A program made the translations under genes and the position numbers. From Sporobolomyces roseus (Eukaryota > Basidiomycota > Microbotryomycetes > Sporidiobolales > Sporidiobolaceae): a stretch of DNA of 64,000 nt. Shown here piece after piece: positions 41,402 to 52,639 of the stretch (its first letter is position 1; each line of letters starts with the position of its first letter). The notes under the pieces are model-generated. The model did no database searches, was not told the DNA's origin, and saw only the letters and a list, made by a program, of their open reading frames with translations. The stretch covers positions 310,001-374,000 of the forward strand of contig JADILM010000001.1 in assembly GCA_016617785.1 (NCBI GenBank), read 5' to 3'.

Positions 41402-44400
41402 TTAATCTGAATCGGAAGCCGTGATTCCCAGTTCTTCTTGCAAGGCTGCGACGTGTGTTCGACGCAGAGTAGCGATCTCGCGATCCTTGACTGTAGCTGC
41501 AAGATCTTCACAAGCGATCTGTGAAGGAAAAGCGATCAGTTTGGGTGAACGCTGGGAACGAAGGGAGCTTTCACTGCTCACCTTGAGAAGTTTGTCTGCA
41601 TGATAAACATGACCAGGAAGACTTCCTAAGAGACCGTAGAGACCAGCAGCCGAGTCGCAGGCAAGAAGATCGGTTTCATGTAACTTGAGGATTCCGAGGG
41701 CGACTCGGAAGAGGAGAACGGTTCCATGGATGAAGAAGAGATCCCACACTCGAAGGAGAGTCTGTTTTTTGAGATCACTAGATCAGCTGCATGTCTCGAG
41801 AGTCTCGAGAGAAAGGGGACTGATACTCACTTGGATTGGGAGAACATCGGTGAAAAGGCTCAGGAACCAACCGAAACTGATCGCTGAGAGTTCGACACCT
41901 TGCTCTTCGAGATGTTCCGAGATCGAGGGTAAAAGTCGAGCGACGAGATCGTTTAGTACTTGTTGATCCGCTCGAGATACAAGGAGATGAGAAGTGTAGT
42001 AGTCGGAGGGGAGAATGTTCTGAATCCGAGTAGATTCATCAGCTCATGCCATCGGAAACGACGGGACAAGGTTCAACATACCTCGACAATGCAGACGAGG
42101 ACCCAGAAAGCATCTTCTTCGGCAGGATGAGTGAGAAGCAAAGTAGCGACAAGATTGTTCATTCCTTGACAATCTGTTCGAAGCAGCGGACCATCAGTAT
42201 GGAAGCCGATGATGACAGAGAGAGAGAAGAGAGCGCACAGCCAATCTTTGGATTACGACGAGAGTAGGCGACGAGGACGTTGCGAAGTTTCGCGACTCCC
42301 GGACCATTTCCGGCGAAGAAGACATTTGTCGGGAAAGTTCGATGACCTGTCATGAGAGAACTGTCAGTAACAGTATGCGAAGGCGTAAGTGTGCATAAGC
42401 TCACAATCCATGTCGATTTGCTTCAGACACTGCTGTTCGTCCTCTCGAGGTGAAAACAGCAGATCTTGATAGACTCCCGGTTCTCGTGCCTCATTCGCGC
42501 TCGAGCATTCTCCCCAGATCCTATTGAGCCACATCAGTAAGTCTCGTCGTCAATGGAAGATGATTGTGTTGACTAACTTGGGTCGATAAGAGATCGGAAT
42601 TCCCTTTCTCACGAGCTCTTTGAACTCGTTCCAATCCTCCTTCTTACTCTTCCCCTCGTTCCCCATTTGCGCTACCCCGACAAGATTCTCCGTCCAATCC
42701 TCTTCTCGTGAAGCATCTGCTTCTTCGACTTTCTCCTCCGCTAGAGCATTCGCACCCCAGATCGTCTTCGGTCTCTCCTTCTTCAGCTTCCCCTTCCCTT
42801 TAGCGCCCGACGTTGTCTCTTGAAGAGCGTTCTGCTGCTGACGTCGGATCTTGGCGAGTTTCGTTTGGCGCTTGCGAATGAAAGCGTCCCACTCGGTTTG
42901 TTGCGTTCGTTCGACGGTATCGGACATGTTCCGAAGTTGACCTAGGAGAGCTCGCATCGACTGAGGTCCAGATAGGCGAGACAGAGTAGAGTCGTCTGAA
43001 TCTGGAGCTCGAACGAGTTTCGGCGGTCGAGGTGGTTCAGCTGGTGCAGAGAAAGGCGAGGAGGAGTCGAAGTCGAGGGAAGGGGGCTCGGTCTGGGGAG
43101 AGAAGACGTTCGGACCTTCGATAGTTGGAGTGAGACCCATCGCTTCGCGTAGTGCGTTGAGCTGAGGGTGAACTTCGAGCTGAGTCGGTGTCACGATCCC
43201 ACTCGGTTGCTCGATCGTCGACGTCTCAGCTTCGGACAAGGCCAATGTTGCCTTCTCCTTCTTCTCCCGCTTCTTCTTGCCTTCCCCTTTCGAACCGGTT
43301 CCATCTTTCTCCTTCGCTCGCCTTCGATTCTCCTTCAACAACTCCATTCCGCTGTGAACGTCGTAAATGAATCCGTAACGATCGATCAGCGGTCCATCGT
43401 CAGGCGTTTCCTCCTCGTTGGCTACCTCCTCTGCCTGTGCTGTACCGTTCGTCGGCCTGAGCAGAGTGAGCGAAGGAGGAGCAGCTTCAGCCGAGATCGT
43501 GTCGAGTTCCATCGTGATCGGTGATCCAGAAGAAGGAGGAGGAGCGAATGTTGCCGCATGAACGACAGTCGGCGAATTCGTCGAGGCGGAAGTGGAAGAA
43601 TTCGATGTATTCGGTTGGGAGAAAAGGGAATATCGAGAGAGTGAAAGAGAGGGGAGACGTGGTGCGGCTGCTACATCGCTGAGAGCCTTTCGTACACCAT
43701 CCGAGGACGAACGGATCATACCAGTGCTCGAGGTAGCTTGACTAGATGATGCTGCCGCGGTGGCCAGACCGAGAGCTCGACCGATCGTTCCCTTCGCAAC
43801 AGCGACGTAGCCTTGGTCTGTACTTTGGGGATCATCCGTCGAAGGCGCCGAGTACAGAGGGATTCCTGGAACAAAAGTCGGAGGTGCGGAACCAGTGCGC
43901 TTCGTTCTAGCCTTGAGCGTGGCCTGAGAGTCATCGTGATCTTCGTCATCCTCCTTTCCTCGATTCGACTGCTCCTGCAGTGAACCTCTTCTGAGACTGT
44001 CCACATCGTCCCTATCGCCTGTGGAAATCGGCGCAGCCGAGTCGGAGGAGGACGAGTGGGGAAGCTGCAGAATTTGAGATCCTTTCGGGGACTGTGAAGG
44101 GAGGGGACGACGAGGTGACGCAACAGAGGGAGTCGATAGAGTCGAGGTGGTCATGGGAGTTGATAGAGTAGGACTTGCGATCGCTTGGCGAGTTGCGAGG
44201 GAAGGAGGAGGTACAGGTGAGCGATTTCGAGAGGGAGTTGGGGATTCAGGAGGAGTCGTTGCTGGAGATGTACGCTTTTCGTCAGGCGTTGCGAGGAGTC
44301 GAGGCGAGAGAGTCGACTGTGAGGAAGAAGTGGGATCGTCTAGAGTACTGCCGAGAATTGAGCGAGTAGTGGTAGAGGTTCGTCGGCTTGAACTGCTTTG

Positions 44401-46021
44401 GGTAGAGGACGATGGAGGAGGCGAAGAGGTTCGAAGTGGGGTCGCTATGGGGTCTGTCGAATCCGTGGCATCGGCAGTCGGCTTGGCTTGTCTCGAGGTC
44501 GGGGTTGAAGGATCGTTTGCGCTCGATTCTCCGAAGAACTCAAGGCTCCGTCTGGGGACTGGGGTCGTAACGTCTTCCGCACCGGACTCTCCAGCTTCGA
44601 TTTGACCTTTCGTAGTGTTTTCCGATTCAGATTGAGCGGAAATCTCCGCTTCCTCCTCCTCATCCTCTGCATTATCTTCGCGAGTGTCCTCTACCGTCAG
44701 AGCTGTTGTTCCCTTCGCGCTTCCATTCCAGCCTTTCCATCCGAACCACTCGCTGTATCCCCCTTTCCGACTCGAATCGCTTCCGACTTCTGAAGTTCTC
44801 GAAGAATTCGATTTGACGCTGCTCACGCTTCGAATACTTCCTGACCGACCGTTTCGTTGTGTTACACTCGGTGTGCGCGAAGATTGATTGTAATCGGCAG
44901 TGGAAGGAGACAGGGAAGATTCGGGAGTGGACAGGGTTGGAGTCGAAGGTGAATGAGGAAGACCGGCAGGATTGCTCGAAGGTGGAGCGGATAGGATCGA
45001 GGAGCTGCCGAGCGAGCCGAAGAATCTCGCTGAGAGAGAAGCATTACGACCGCGAACAGGTTTGATAATTGTTCCGGACGAGGCTGGGATCGGGAGAGAG
45101 GCAGGGGGTGCGGAAGAAACGCTGAGATCGGAATTGATGGAGGCAGTTTCGCTGAGATGAGGAGGTGGAGGTGGTGGTAGCGAAAGGGTGCGATTTCGAA
45201 GTGAAGTTTCATCTGAAGAGTCTAGGACTGGACTCGTTGCGATGTCGAAAGCGTTTGAGGAAATCGCCTCCGTCAAGTCTTCAATATCGAGGTCGACCTG
45301 TCGATAGCACATCAGCCAATCAATGATATGAGGAGAGTGTCGGAAACAGTCCACTTACCTCAACTTTAGCTTGATTTTCGAATGCCGGCTCAGGTTTACC
45401 CGTTTCTATCCGCCATTCTGTCTCCCTCTTCCTCTCTTTCCCTCTCCGTTTCAACGTCCGAGTCCGCTCGTCTTGTTCCAACTCAGGTTCCGTCGTCTCC
45501 AACCGTAACTTGACCCTTTCGATCTCGCCTGAACTCGCTCCTTTCTCCATCGCGAGCCGTTCAATCGCTTCGAGCTCCTTTCTCCTTGCTGCGAGATCTG
45601 CATGGACGAGTTCGAGATCCCTCGAGAGACTCTGGGCGAGGGCGACGAGGTGAGATATAGGTAGAGCAGCGAGAGTTGGTGGTCGAAGGAGGTGAGGAGG
45701 AGAAGGGAAAGTGAGATGTGACGGTGGAGGAGACAGTGGCCGCATTTCTTCTTCGGCTTGAGATGTTCTAGAGATTATAGAAGGGAACCCTAAGCCTATT
45801 CCAACCTCGTTCTTCCCGCTCCCTGTCTCGCCTGAACCCCTTTTCGAAAGCGATTCTTCTTCATCCCGCGAATCTGTCGGTGAGGGCGGGAAGAGAGGTT
45901 TCGTAGATGATGAAGGGCTTCTGATAGTGGTATCTGGTGAGTCGAGGAGGTCGGAAGGAGCGTCTTGAAGGAAGGAGGAACGAGAAGCTGATTCGAGGGG
46001 TGGGGAGAGTGGATGTTGCAT
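41402..46021 (-). CDS. TBC-domain Rab GTPase-activating protein
   Basis: ATG 46021 (MQHPLSPPLESASRSSF), TAA 41402-41404; about eight exons, the second 2.8 kb long. The first exon has a helical region (LVALAQSLSRDLELVHADLA) and charged coil. The long exon is mostly Ser/Thr/Pro-rich and disordered, then DRYGFIYDVHSGMELLKENR, MRALLGQLRNMSDTVERTQQ and RKGIPISYRPK, leading into the TBC domain. TBC hallmarks: QIDMDCHRTFPTN with the catalytic Arg of I-x-x-D-x-x-R, and IGYCQGMNNLVATLLL with the Gln finger, the latter formed by an intron with a GTGCGC donor. Later TBC helices: FGWFLSLFTDVLPIQ, LLRVWDLFFIHGTVLLFRVA. Both catalytic fingers are intact, so it should be active toward a Rab. About 1,450 residues, larger than most TBC proteins because of the disordered N-terminus. 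Confidence 0.85.
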
Positions 46022-46687
46022 GGCGGATAGCTCTGTAGCAGTATTCTTAGGGTCAGTAGACTTCTCTCAAGTATCTCAGAGTGTCTCCACACCCTCCCGT
46101 TGCGTCCAATTCGTTATCTCGTCCTCATTCACTTCATCATCTCTCATCGCCAGAACCCCTCCAGGACAGCTCTGGGGATACCACTTGACAGCACGAGTAC
46201 AGCAGTGAAGATAGCACCGTACCTGGGAATCCCTCTGCACCTTGCAACTTCTCACGAGACTCGCGAATCCGTGACCTCACAACCTTCGACGAAGAGCGGA
46301 TTCACTGGGTTGTCTAGTGTCTTGCGTACGAGAGAGAGAGTCGAACGATGTGCTAGTGTAGCGCCGAGTTCAAGTGAAAGAAGGATTCCGTCGGAAGAAG
46401 TGGAGAGCGAAGAGGAAATTACGCAAAACTTGCGATTCCGCAAAGTCGGACGTCGAATCGCGTTCTCGTTCTGACGCTCTCGGCTGCTACAGTCGTCAGC
46501 CGGGGACGACCACTACCACTCTCAACAGGTGTAGGTGACGACAGAAAGTGCGTTGCGAAATAGCTGACGTTCTTTGCGAATTATTACTACAAATAAAAGA
46601 GAGATCCTTTGTGACTGCCAACTACTTTTCGGTATACTACTGAGCATAAGCCTAGATACAGTGTCCTTTCCTCCCAAATCAACCCTT
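46022..46687. other. Intergenic region
   Basis: Promoter of the TBC gene and 3' side of the mitochondrial gene. A 124-codon plus frame (46100-46474) has no supporting similarity. Confidence 0.3.
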
Positions 46688-48400
46688 TTACTTCTTTGCG
46701 TCCTTGGCTTCAGCAGCCGACTTCTCTGCGAGTTTCTTCGCCTCCTCAGATTTCTTCGAGAGGATCTGCTTGATCTCTGTGTAGCGTGAGAGCAAAATTG
46801 TCAACGTCAGCTCCCGTGACTCGTAGAAGGCCAGGAGAGAGCGCAGTAGACGGGAATGCTTACCTTCGTAGGTCGAGTTGAGGAGTTTTTCACCATCCTC
46901 TCCTCGCTTGGAAGCGAGTTCCTTGAGCGCCTTGATGTCAACCTCGTCGAAGACCTTGCAGAGAGGGATCACAGTCGTCAGTACCACGTCGCAGCGAAGA
47001 GGCGAAACAGAGAGATGCCTACCTTGGTCATTCCACCGAGACCGGGAACAGCAGATTCGAGCCACTTCCTTCCTCCACCAACGAGATCGGAAGCCTTGTC
47101 TTGAGCGACAGAGGCGAATTGAGATGTAGTACCGAGTTTCTCCTCGACGAGCTTCTTAGCGAGTTTGGTCTTCTCCTCGACCGATTTGTTGCTCTTTCCG
47201 ATATCGGCGAGTTCAGCGTAGACGTCCTTGACAATCTATCGGGATAGAAGAATCATCAGTAACTACGAACGCAGACCGAAGGCGAAGGGAATGAGAAACT
47301 CACCTTTACTCGGTCCTCTCCAACATATCCGGAAACCTTGTCGAGGTTCTCGTCAAGGAGTTGCTTAACATCGGGCATCTTCTCCAAGAAGGGAGAAGCG
47401 GCCTTTGAGGAAGAATCCCAGGCGTCCTTTCCAGCTTTCTGGGAGAATTTCGCAACTTGATCCTTCTTCTCCTTGAGTAACTTCGATACTGACTCGTAGG
47501 TCTCAGAGTTGAATCCTCCCTTGGCGACGAGAGCTGAAGCTTGAGTGTAGAAATCGGTAGCGATTTGACGAGCCTCAGGTCCGCTGGAAAGGACGAAACT
47601 TTGTGGTCAGTCACACAGTTTTCGAAGACGAGAAAGCGGAGAGAAGACATACTGCTTCTCGGTGAGCTTCTTGAGCTCCTCACCTTCCCCACCAAGTGCG
47701 TTCTTGAGCTCAGGGTACTTGTCACCGAGGAGGTTCCATCCCTTGCTAGCTTCCTCTCCAACGAGATCTTGCATCTTTCCACCAGCGACTTGAAGAGCCT
47801 TCAAGATTTGCTCTCCACTGTCCTTTCCACCAGAAGCGGCCTTTTGAATGTCGTTCCAGGTAGAAGTGACGAGTTCTTGAGCCTTCTCTCCGTGAGTCTC
47901 GACGAAAGATTCGAGTTGATCGAAACCTTGATCGACAGCGTAAGAGCCTCCAGGGATCGCAGCAGCGTAGGTCTTTGCGATAGATTTGGCGAGTTTGATA
48001 GCTTCTTTGCCAGAAGGAGTGTTCTCCATCAACTTGTTCTTCGCGTTGGCAGCTCCATCAGTGATTGAACGAGCAGTAGCGACAGCCTTGGCAGCTCCAG
48101 AGTAGTGGTAGTAACCGTAACTGTACGAGATAGAAGTTGGTTCAGTCGAGAGTTAAAAGAGATGCCGGAGGAGGCGAGACAAAATTCCCGTGAAAGCGAC
48201 GAGGTGGAAGAAGGGTTCAAAACTCACGCTACACCGAGAACTGCTACACCACCAGCTACTCCCGAAAGAACGTGAGATGAACCAGCGGATTGTTGAGGAA
48301 CACCAGCTTGAACGTTGTAGTGACGGTACGCTTGAGGACGGGGAAGACTTCTGCGAGCGGCAGGTCTGGAAGCGTTGAAGATTGTTCGAGAGGCAGACAT
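46688..48400 (-). CDS. Mitochondria-targeted amphipathic helical protein (LEA/apolipoprotein-like)
   Basis: ATG 48400, TAA 46688-46690, about seven exons. The N-terminus MSASRTIFNASRPAARRSLP is rich in Arg, Ser and Ala without acidic residues, a typical mitochondrial presequence. It is followed by a short hydrophobic segment SHVLSGVAGGVAVLGVA and GYYHYSG, a possible inner-membrane anchor. The remaining 450 residues are Lys/Ala/Glu/Gly-rich amphipathic helices in loosely repeated form, for example GEQILKALQVAGGKMQDLVG, KKLVEEKLGTTSQFASVAQD and LGGMTK, ending KSAAEAKDAKK. This resembles late-embryogenesis-abundant or apolipoprotein-type helices that coat membranes under stress. I do not recognise a named fungal orthologue. 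A role in mitochondrial membrane protection is inference. Confidence 0.65.
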
Positions 48401-49191
48401 TGTATGTTTTTGAGGTTGTGGTGGAAGTTGGAAACAGAAAGAGGAAAGGAGAGCGAGAGAGAGGTTCAGCGAGAGAGGTCGATCAATCTTGAGGAGAGTG
48501 ACGTAAAATTCGTCACTTTTCGTCTCCTATCTTTCCTCGTCTTCAGAACTGCGCCCGTCCAACTTCGTTTTTTACAACTGTTGAATTCGCTGTCTTCAAA
48601 CGACGTCGCGATATAGGACTTGTGACCACTTCTCGTCGCAAAGGGCCTTCGAAACGAGCTGTCGACTGACGACAGTCGGTGAAAGCTTCTTTTGAGTTCT
48701 TCGCAAGCTCTCCCGTTTCTTTCCGACGACTTGCCGATGCAACCGACTCATACGGCTGTGAATGAGCCAACGAAGAAGCTAAGCAACTCAAGCAAGGAGT
48801 TGCAGGAAGTGAGACTACTTCGAATAATCGGATAAAGGAAAGCTTAAATTTGGACAAGAATAGCGTGCGAAATTTGAACGATAGGGAAAGCGGTGCAACT
48901 CTTGTCGTCGGAAGTTGTCATCGGAAGGGGAAGAGAGTGAGGAGGAGGAGAGCGGGATGAGAGAGAGAGAGATTCTACGTTGAAAAGCGATCAGTGCATC
49001 TTGACGAAGGAAGAAGCGAACGTTGCAGAGGAAGAGATGAGATCGCTGCCGACTACTACCCAAAGAAGCAACTTTTGAAGGGAATTGAGAACCTCGGCTC
49101 TTTGGAAGAGTTGGAAATTTCCATCCCATCTGCTCACCTCCTCTTCCTCCTCCTCTTCCCTCCTCGCAGTACCTTCAACACTCGATCAAAC
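48401..49191. promoter_or_regulatory. Divergent intergenic region
   Basis: 791 bp between the mitochondrial gene and the first GPI-type gene. Several short open frames, none convincing. Pyrimidine-rich just before ATG 49192. Confidence 0.3.
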
Positions 49192-50630
49192 ATGCGATTC
49201 TTCACCTCTGCTGCTCTCACCCTCTGCGCTGCTACCGCCGCTGTCGCTCAAAGCGGTAAGTCGACCTCTCTTTGTTTCCCCTCTTCCCAGTGTTTTTCCG
49301 CCTCTGCTCTCCCTGTTCGCCCTCGGAGCACTTCGGACCTCGACAAACATCGAGGGATAAGCTGTTCAGGCTGGTCAATTAACGAGTTGGGTGGAATAGT
49401 TGAGGTCATCGATCAGTAATCTTCGATCAACCAAACGTTGCCACTTTTCGAGGTGATGGAAGGCTACACAACGATTGACAAGTCGGGATTGCTATCAGAC
49501 GGGAGCTGAAGAGCTCATAGACGAGATGCAAGCAATGACAGGTGAATATATGGACAATGACGGCTTATCGGGAACGAATCTCTCATTTGGAACTGAGCCA
49601 AAGAACTCTTCCTCCGAATAGCTTCACTGACACAGATTCCTTTGGTCGTCTATAGCTCTCACTATCAACACCCCTACCGCCCTCTTCACGTAGGTTTTCT
49701 CATTGCGCTGTCGTCGTTGTCGTGCTTTCGCTCATTCCTCGTTTTGTTTTTTCTCAGCTGCGATCCTTACCTCGTCGCATGGAGTGGAGGAACAGGACCT
49801 TGTGAGTGCTCACTCTCATCTTGATGGCCTACGGAATAGAGTCTTACGCTTTCCCTTCACTTGCGCAGACACCGTTCGAGTTTTCCCCGCTGGAAACATC
49901 GGAACCACTCCTCTCGCAACTCTCGTAACCGGTACCTCATCGCAGTCGCTTACTTGGACTGTGAACCTCGCAGCCGGCACGGGCGTTACATTGGCTGTTA
50001 CGGATTCGTCTGGATCAACGATTCCTTCCGCTCAAACCGTCATTCAAGCCGGTTCGTCAACTAGCTGTGTTGGAGGAGACGCCAGCACCGCCGCTTCCAC
50101 TGGATCAGCAGGCGCTACATCTGCTCAATCCACCTCCGCTACCTCGGTTGCTACCACTCTCTCGTAGGTCTCCCTCCGAACCTTTCCCTCGCACCTGATT
50201 TTGTACTGACTATTCTTCCTATGGATTATAGCTCCGTCTCCTCGGCTTCTGCTTCCTCCACCAACGCCGCTTCGTGAGTTTCTCTGCCTTTATCGGCCAT
50301 GTCAAACCAAGCCGCGGATCACGAATCTTATCTTCTCTCCCTTACAGCTCGGTTTCTTCCGCTGTCAGCTCCGCTCAATCGAGCGTCACCAGCGCTGTTT
50401 CCTCGGTTCGCTCTTCTGTCGCGTCGCAAGTGTAAGCTCTCAGTCTCGCACAATTCGATCCCACCCGACCTTGCACTTCATTCGAATTCCGAGACTAACA
50501 TTTTCTACTCTACAGCTCTTCCGCCACCGGTGGAGTCGCTCCCTCCTCGACCCCTGCCTCCGGCGCCGCTTCCCTTGCTCTCTCAGGAGCTCTCGGATTC
50601 GCCGCTGTCGGTCTCGCTGTCCTCGCCTAA
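49192..50630 (+). CDS. Secreted Ser/Thr-rich GPI-type wall protein 1
   Basis: ATG 49192, TAA 50628-50630, eight exons. The signal peptide MRFFTSAALTLCAATAAVAQ is cut before S-A-L. After a first intron of nearly 400 nt come LTINTPTALFTCDPYLVAWS and GGTGPYTVRVFPAGNIGTTP, then TSSQSLTWTVNLAAGTGV: the beta-rich module seen in fungal secreted Kre9/KNH-like and Ser-Thr-rich GPI proteins (opening T-x-x-x-C-x-x-x-x-x-x-W-x-G-G-x-x-P-Y). The C-terminal half is almost only Ser/Ala/Thr/Val and probably O-glycosylated. It ends with ASGAASLALSGALGFAAVGL, a hydrophobic tail after small residues consistent with GPI attachment. A paralogue follows at 51212. Confidence 0.8.
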
Positions 50631-51211
50631 ACGACCAACGACTTCTCCTCACCTCTCCCTCTCGCTCCCTCCCCTCTTCCTCGATTCCGCAACGTCAATA
50701 CAACGACAACTAATTACACCAGGAACCTACCTCTGCTTCTCAATACCTCGAAACGAAACGAAACGAAGGACGATCGAATTGTTTGGAAATGATTTTTCTT
50801 CCTTCTCCTTTTTCCCCTGTCACTGCCTCCTCTTTCGTATCGTAGTTTACTCTCTCTCCTTATCTATGCTGTCCCTCCCATTCTCGCCTCATGGAAGTAA
50901 CAACCTAAATTGCCCATTCACTAGAAACGAGTTTCGAGAGTCGACGAATCAAGCTCAGTCTGCTTTCTCTCTCTCCCTTTTCTGCTCTTAACTTTCCATT
51001 CAACCTCGCCTCGATTCTCGGCCCTCCCAGCTTGCGCCCACTTTCTTTTGTCGCCAGCACCTCCTCTCGGTCAAGAATCTACTCCACATCCCTCTCTTCC
51101 TCCTTCACTTCGCTTTCAGCAACTCTCGAATCGCATCTCAAGACTACCTCCTCAAGCTAATTCCACCTCTACACAATTCAACTTAGCCACTCTTTCACCA
51201 CACCGATCACA
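50631..51211. other. Intergenic region between the two GPI-type genes
   Basis: Pyrimidine-rich 3' UTR and promoter DNA. A 230-codon plus frame (50299-50991) is out of frame with the gene upstream and is a shadow. Confidence 0.35.
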
Positions 51212-52203
51212 ATGCCTCGCTGTTCGACCCTCCTCTTCTCTTCGGCTCTCGCCCTCCTCGCTTCTCAAGCTTCTGCTGCTGCCCCGACCATCTCATCACC
51301 CGTTGTGTACCAGGTGAGTTCATATACGTCCTCTCTATCTGAATACTCCCTGATGCACGGTCCCCTTGTGTCTCATCGCTGATTCGTCGCATTTACGTCT
51401 TCTTTCGGATCAGTGCTCTCCAGTTACCTCATATCAAGTCACTTGTGATGCGCCGCCGTGTCAGGTCATTGCCCGCCCAGCCGATAACGCTGCTGAGACT
51501 GTTGCGGTCATCGGTACTGTCGAAACTCAGGGCGCTTCGACGTTGAGTTGGCAAGCGACTCCTGCTCAAGGTACCGCGATCACAGTCTACATTACCGATG
51601 CCGATGGACAATTCGGAAACAACTCTCCCACCACTATTGCTCAAGGAACCGGCGAATGGTGAGTCTCGTTCCTCTTTCGAGTGTGCGACGAAAACAATTT
51701 TTGCTCACAACTTCTTCCTCCCGTTCCCAGCTCGGGAGGTGGATCTTCGGGCGAAGGATCTTCGTCCTCCTCCGCTCCTCCCTCCTCGTCGAGCTCTGCC
51801 GCATCTTCCGCCTCTGAGTCGAGCGAATCAGCGAGTGAATCAGCCTCTTCGCAATCGGCTTCATCCTCTGCCTCATCAGGATCCACCTCTTCGATCGCCT
51901 CAACTTCCGCTCCTTCGAGCACTCGCTCACAATCTCAGACCACCACCGCCTCGGGTACCACGTGAGTCGAAACCTCATCGAATTAACGCAGAACCAGGTC
52001 GTTGATTTTTCGTGGTCGCGTCATCACAGTCCCAGCGCCTCTCCCTCTGACCAAGGCTCTGGAGCCTCTCACATCGCTGTAGGAGGGTGAGCTTTTTCCT
52101 TTTTCGCGCTTCCCTCTGTTTGCGATTCGACAGCTGACGAGGTTTTTCGTTTCGCAACAGACTCTTCGCTGGACTCGCTGCAATTACGGCTCTCCTCGTC
52201 TAG
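51212..52203 (+). CDS. Secreted Ser/Thr-rich GPI-type wall protein 2
   Basis: ATG 51212, TAG 52201-52203, five exons. Signal peptide MPRCSTLLFSSALALLASQA followed by SAAAPTISSPVVYQ. The mature module has CSPVTSYQVTCDAPPCQVIA, a run of four Cys, then TLSWQATPAQGTAITVYITD and GQFGNNSPTTIAQGTGE, the same beta-module logic as the gene at 49192 (strands around L-T/S-W and V-T/Y-x-T-D). A long poly-Ser/Ala/Glu stretch follows, and the end HIAVGLFAGLAAITALLV is a GPI-type hydrophobic tail. Extra Cys pairs distinguish it from the neighbour. Tandem order and equal exon logic suggest old duplication. Confidence 0.75.
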
Positions 52204-52639
52204 AGCGATTTCTTCGTTCGGAACTAGTCATTTCGCTTTAACCCCTCCTTCTAACCCTATCGTCGCCTAATACTTCCCTCCCTTCCTCCCGCCCTCCTCT
52301 TCATATCGTTCTTCTTGTCCTCACTTACCAGTCCCTTGCTTTCCCTTATCTTGTCACGGTTGTGCTACGTATGGAATGGACTTTGTTTCGTCGATATGGC
52401 GGTGGAGGCTTTTCGAGAACTGCATCGAACAGAAGCTTGCGAAATAGTTAATGAGGATTTCGCGAGTTGTTGGCAAGCTGAACGCATCTCGTTTTCGCCT
52501 CGTATACTACAGTACGAGTCAGATCGCGAGCTACACACATAATTTGTCAGCGCGAAGTTGTGCGAAATAGCAGAGGTTGAACGAGTTTCGTCATTTTTTC
52601 GCTTTTTCCTTCACTCTCTTCTCTTTCACCTGCTTCAAA
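52204..52639. other. Intergenic region
   Basis: No coding feature recognised. Contains two copies of a TGCGAAATAG-like word (about 52439 and 52561) whose meaning is unclear. Confidence 0.3.

Noticed and set aside
46100..46474. 124-codon plus-strand open frame upstream of the TBC gene
   Set aside because: No recognisable motif, no splice support, lies in the probable promoter.
50299..50991. 230-codon plus-strand open frame
   Set aside because: Overlaps the 3' exons of the first GPI-type gene in another frame; those exons have a signal-to-GPI logic that the shadow lacks.
46551..52571. TGCGAAATAG-like word at about 46555, 52439 and 52561
   Set aside because: Three short matches in AT-poorer non-coding DNA are not enough to call a regulatory element; a genome-wide count would be needed.
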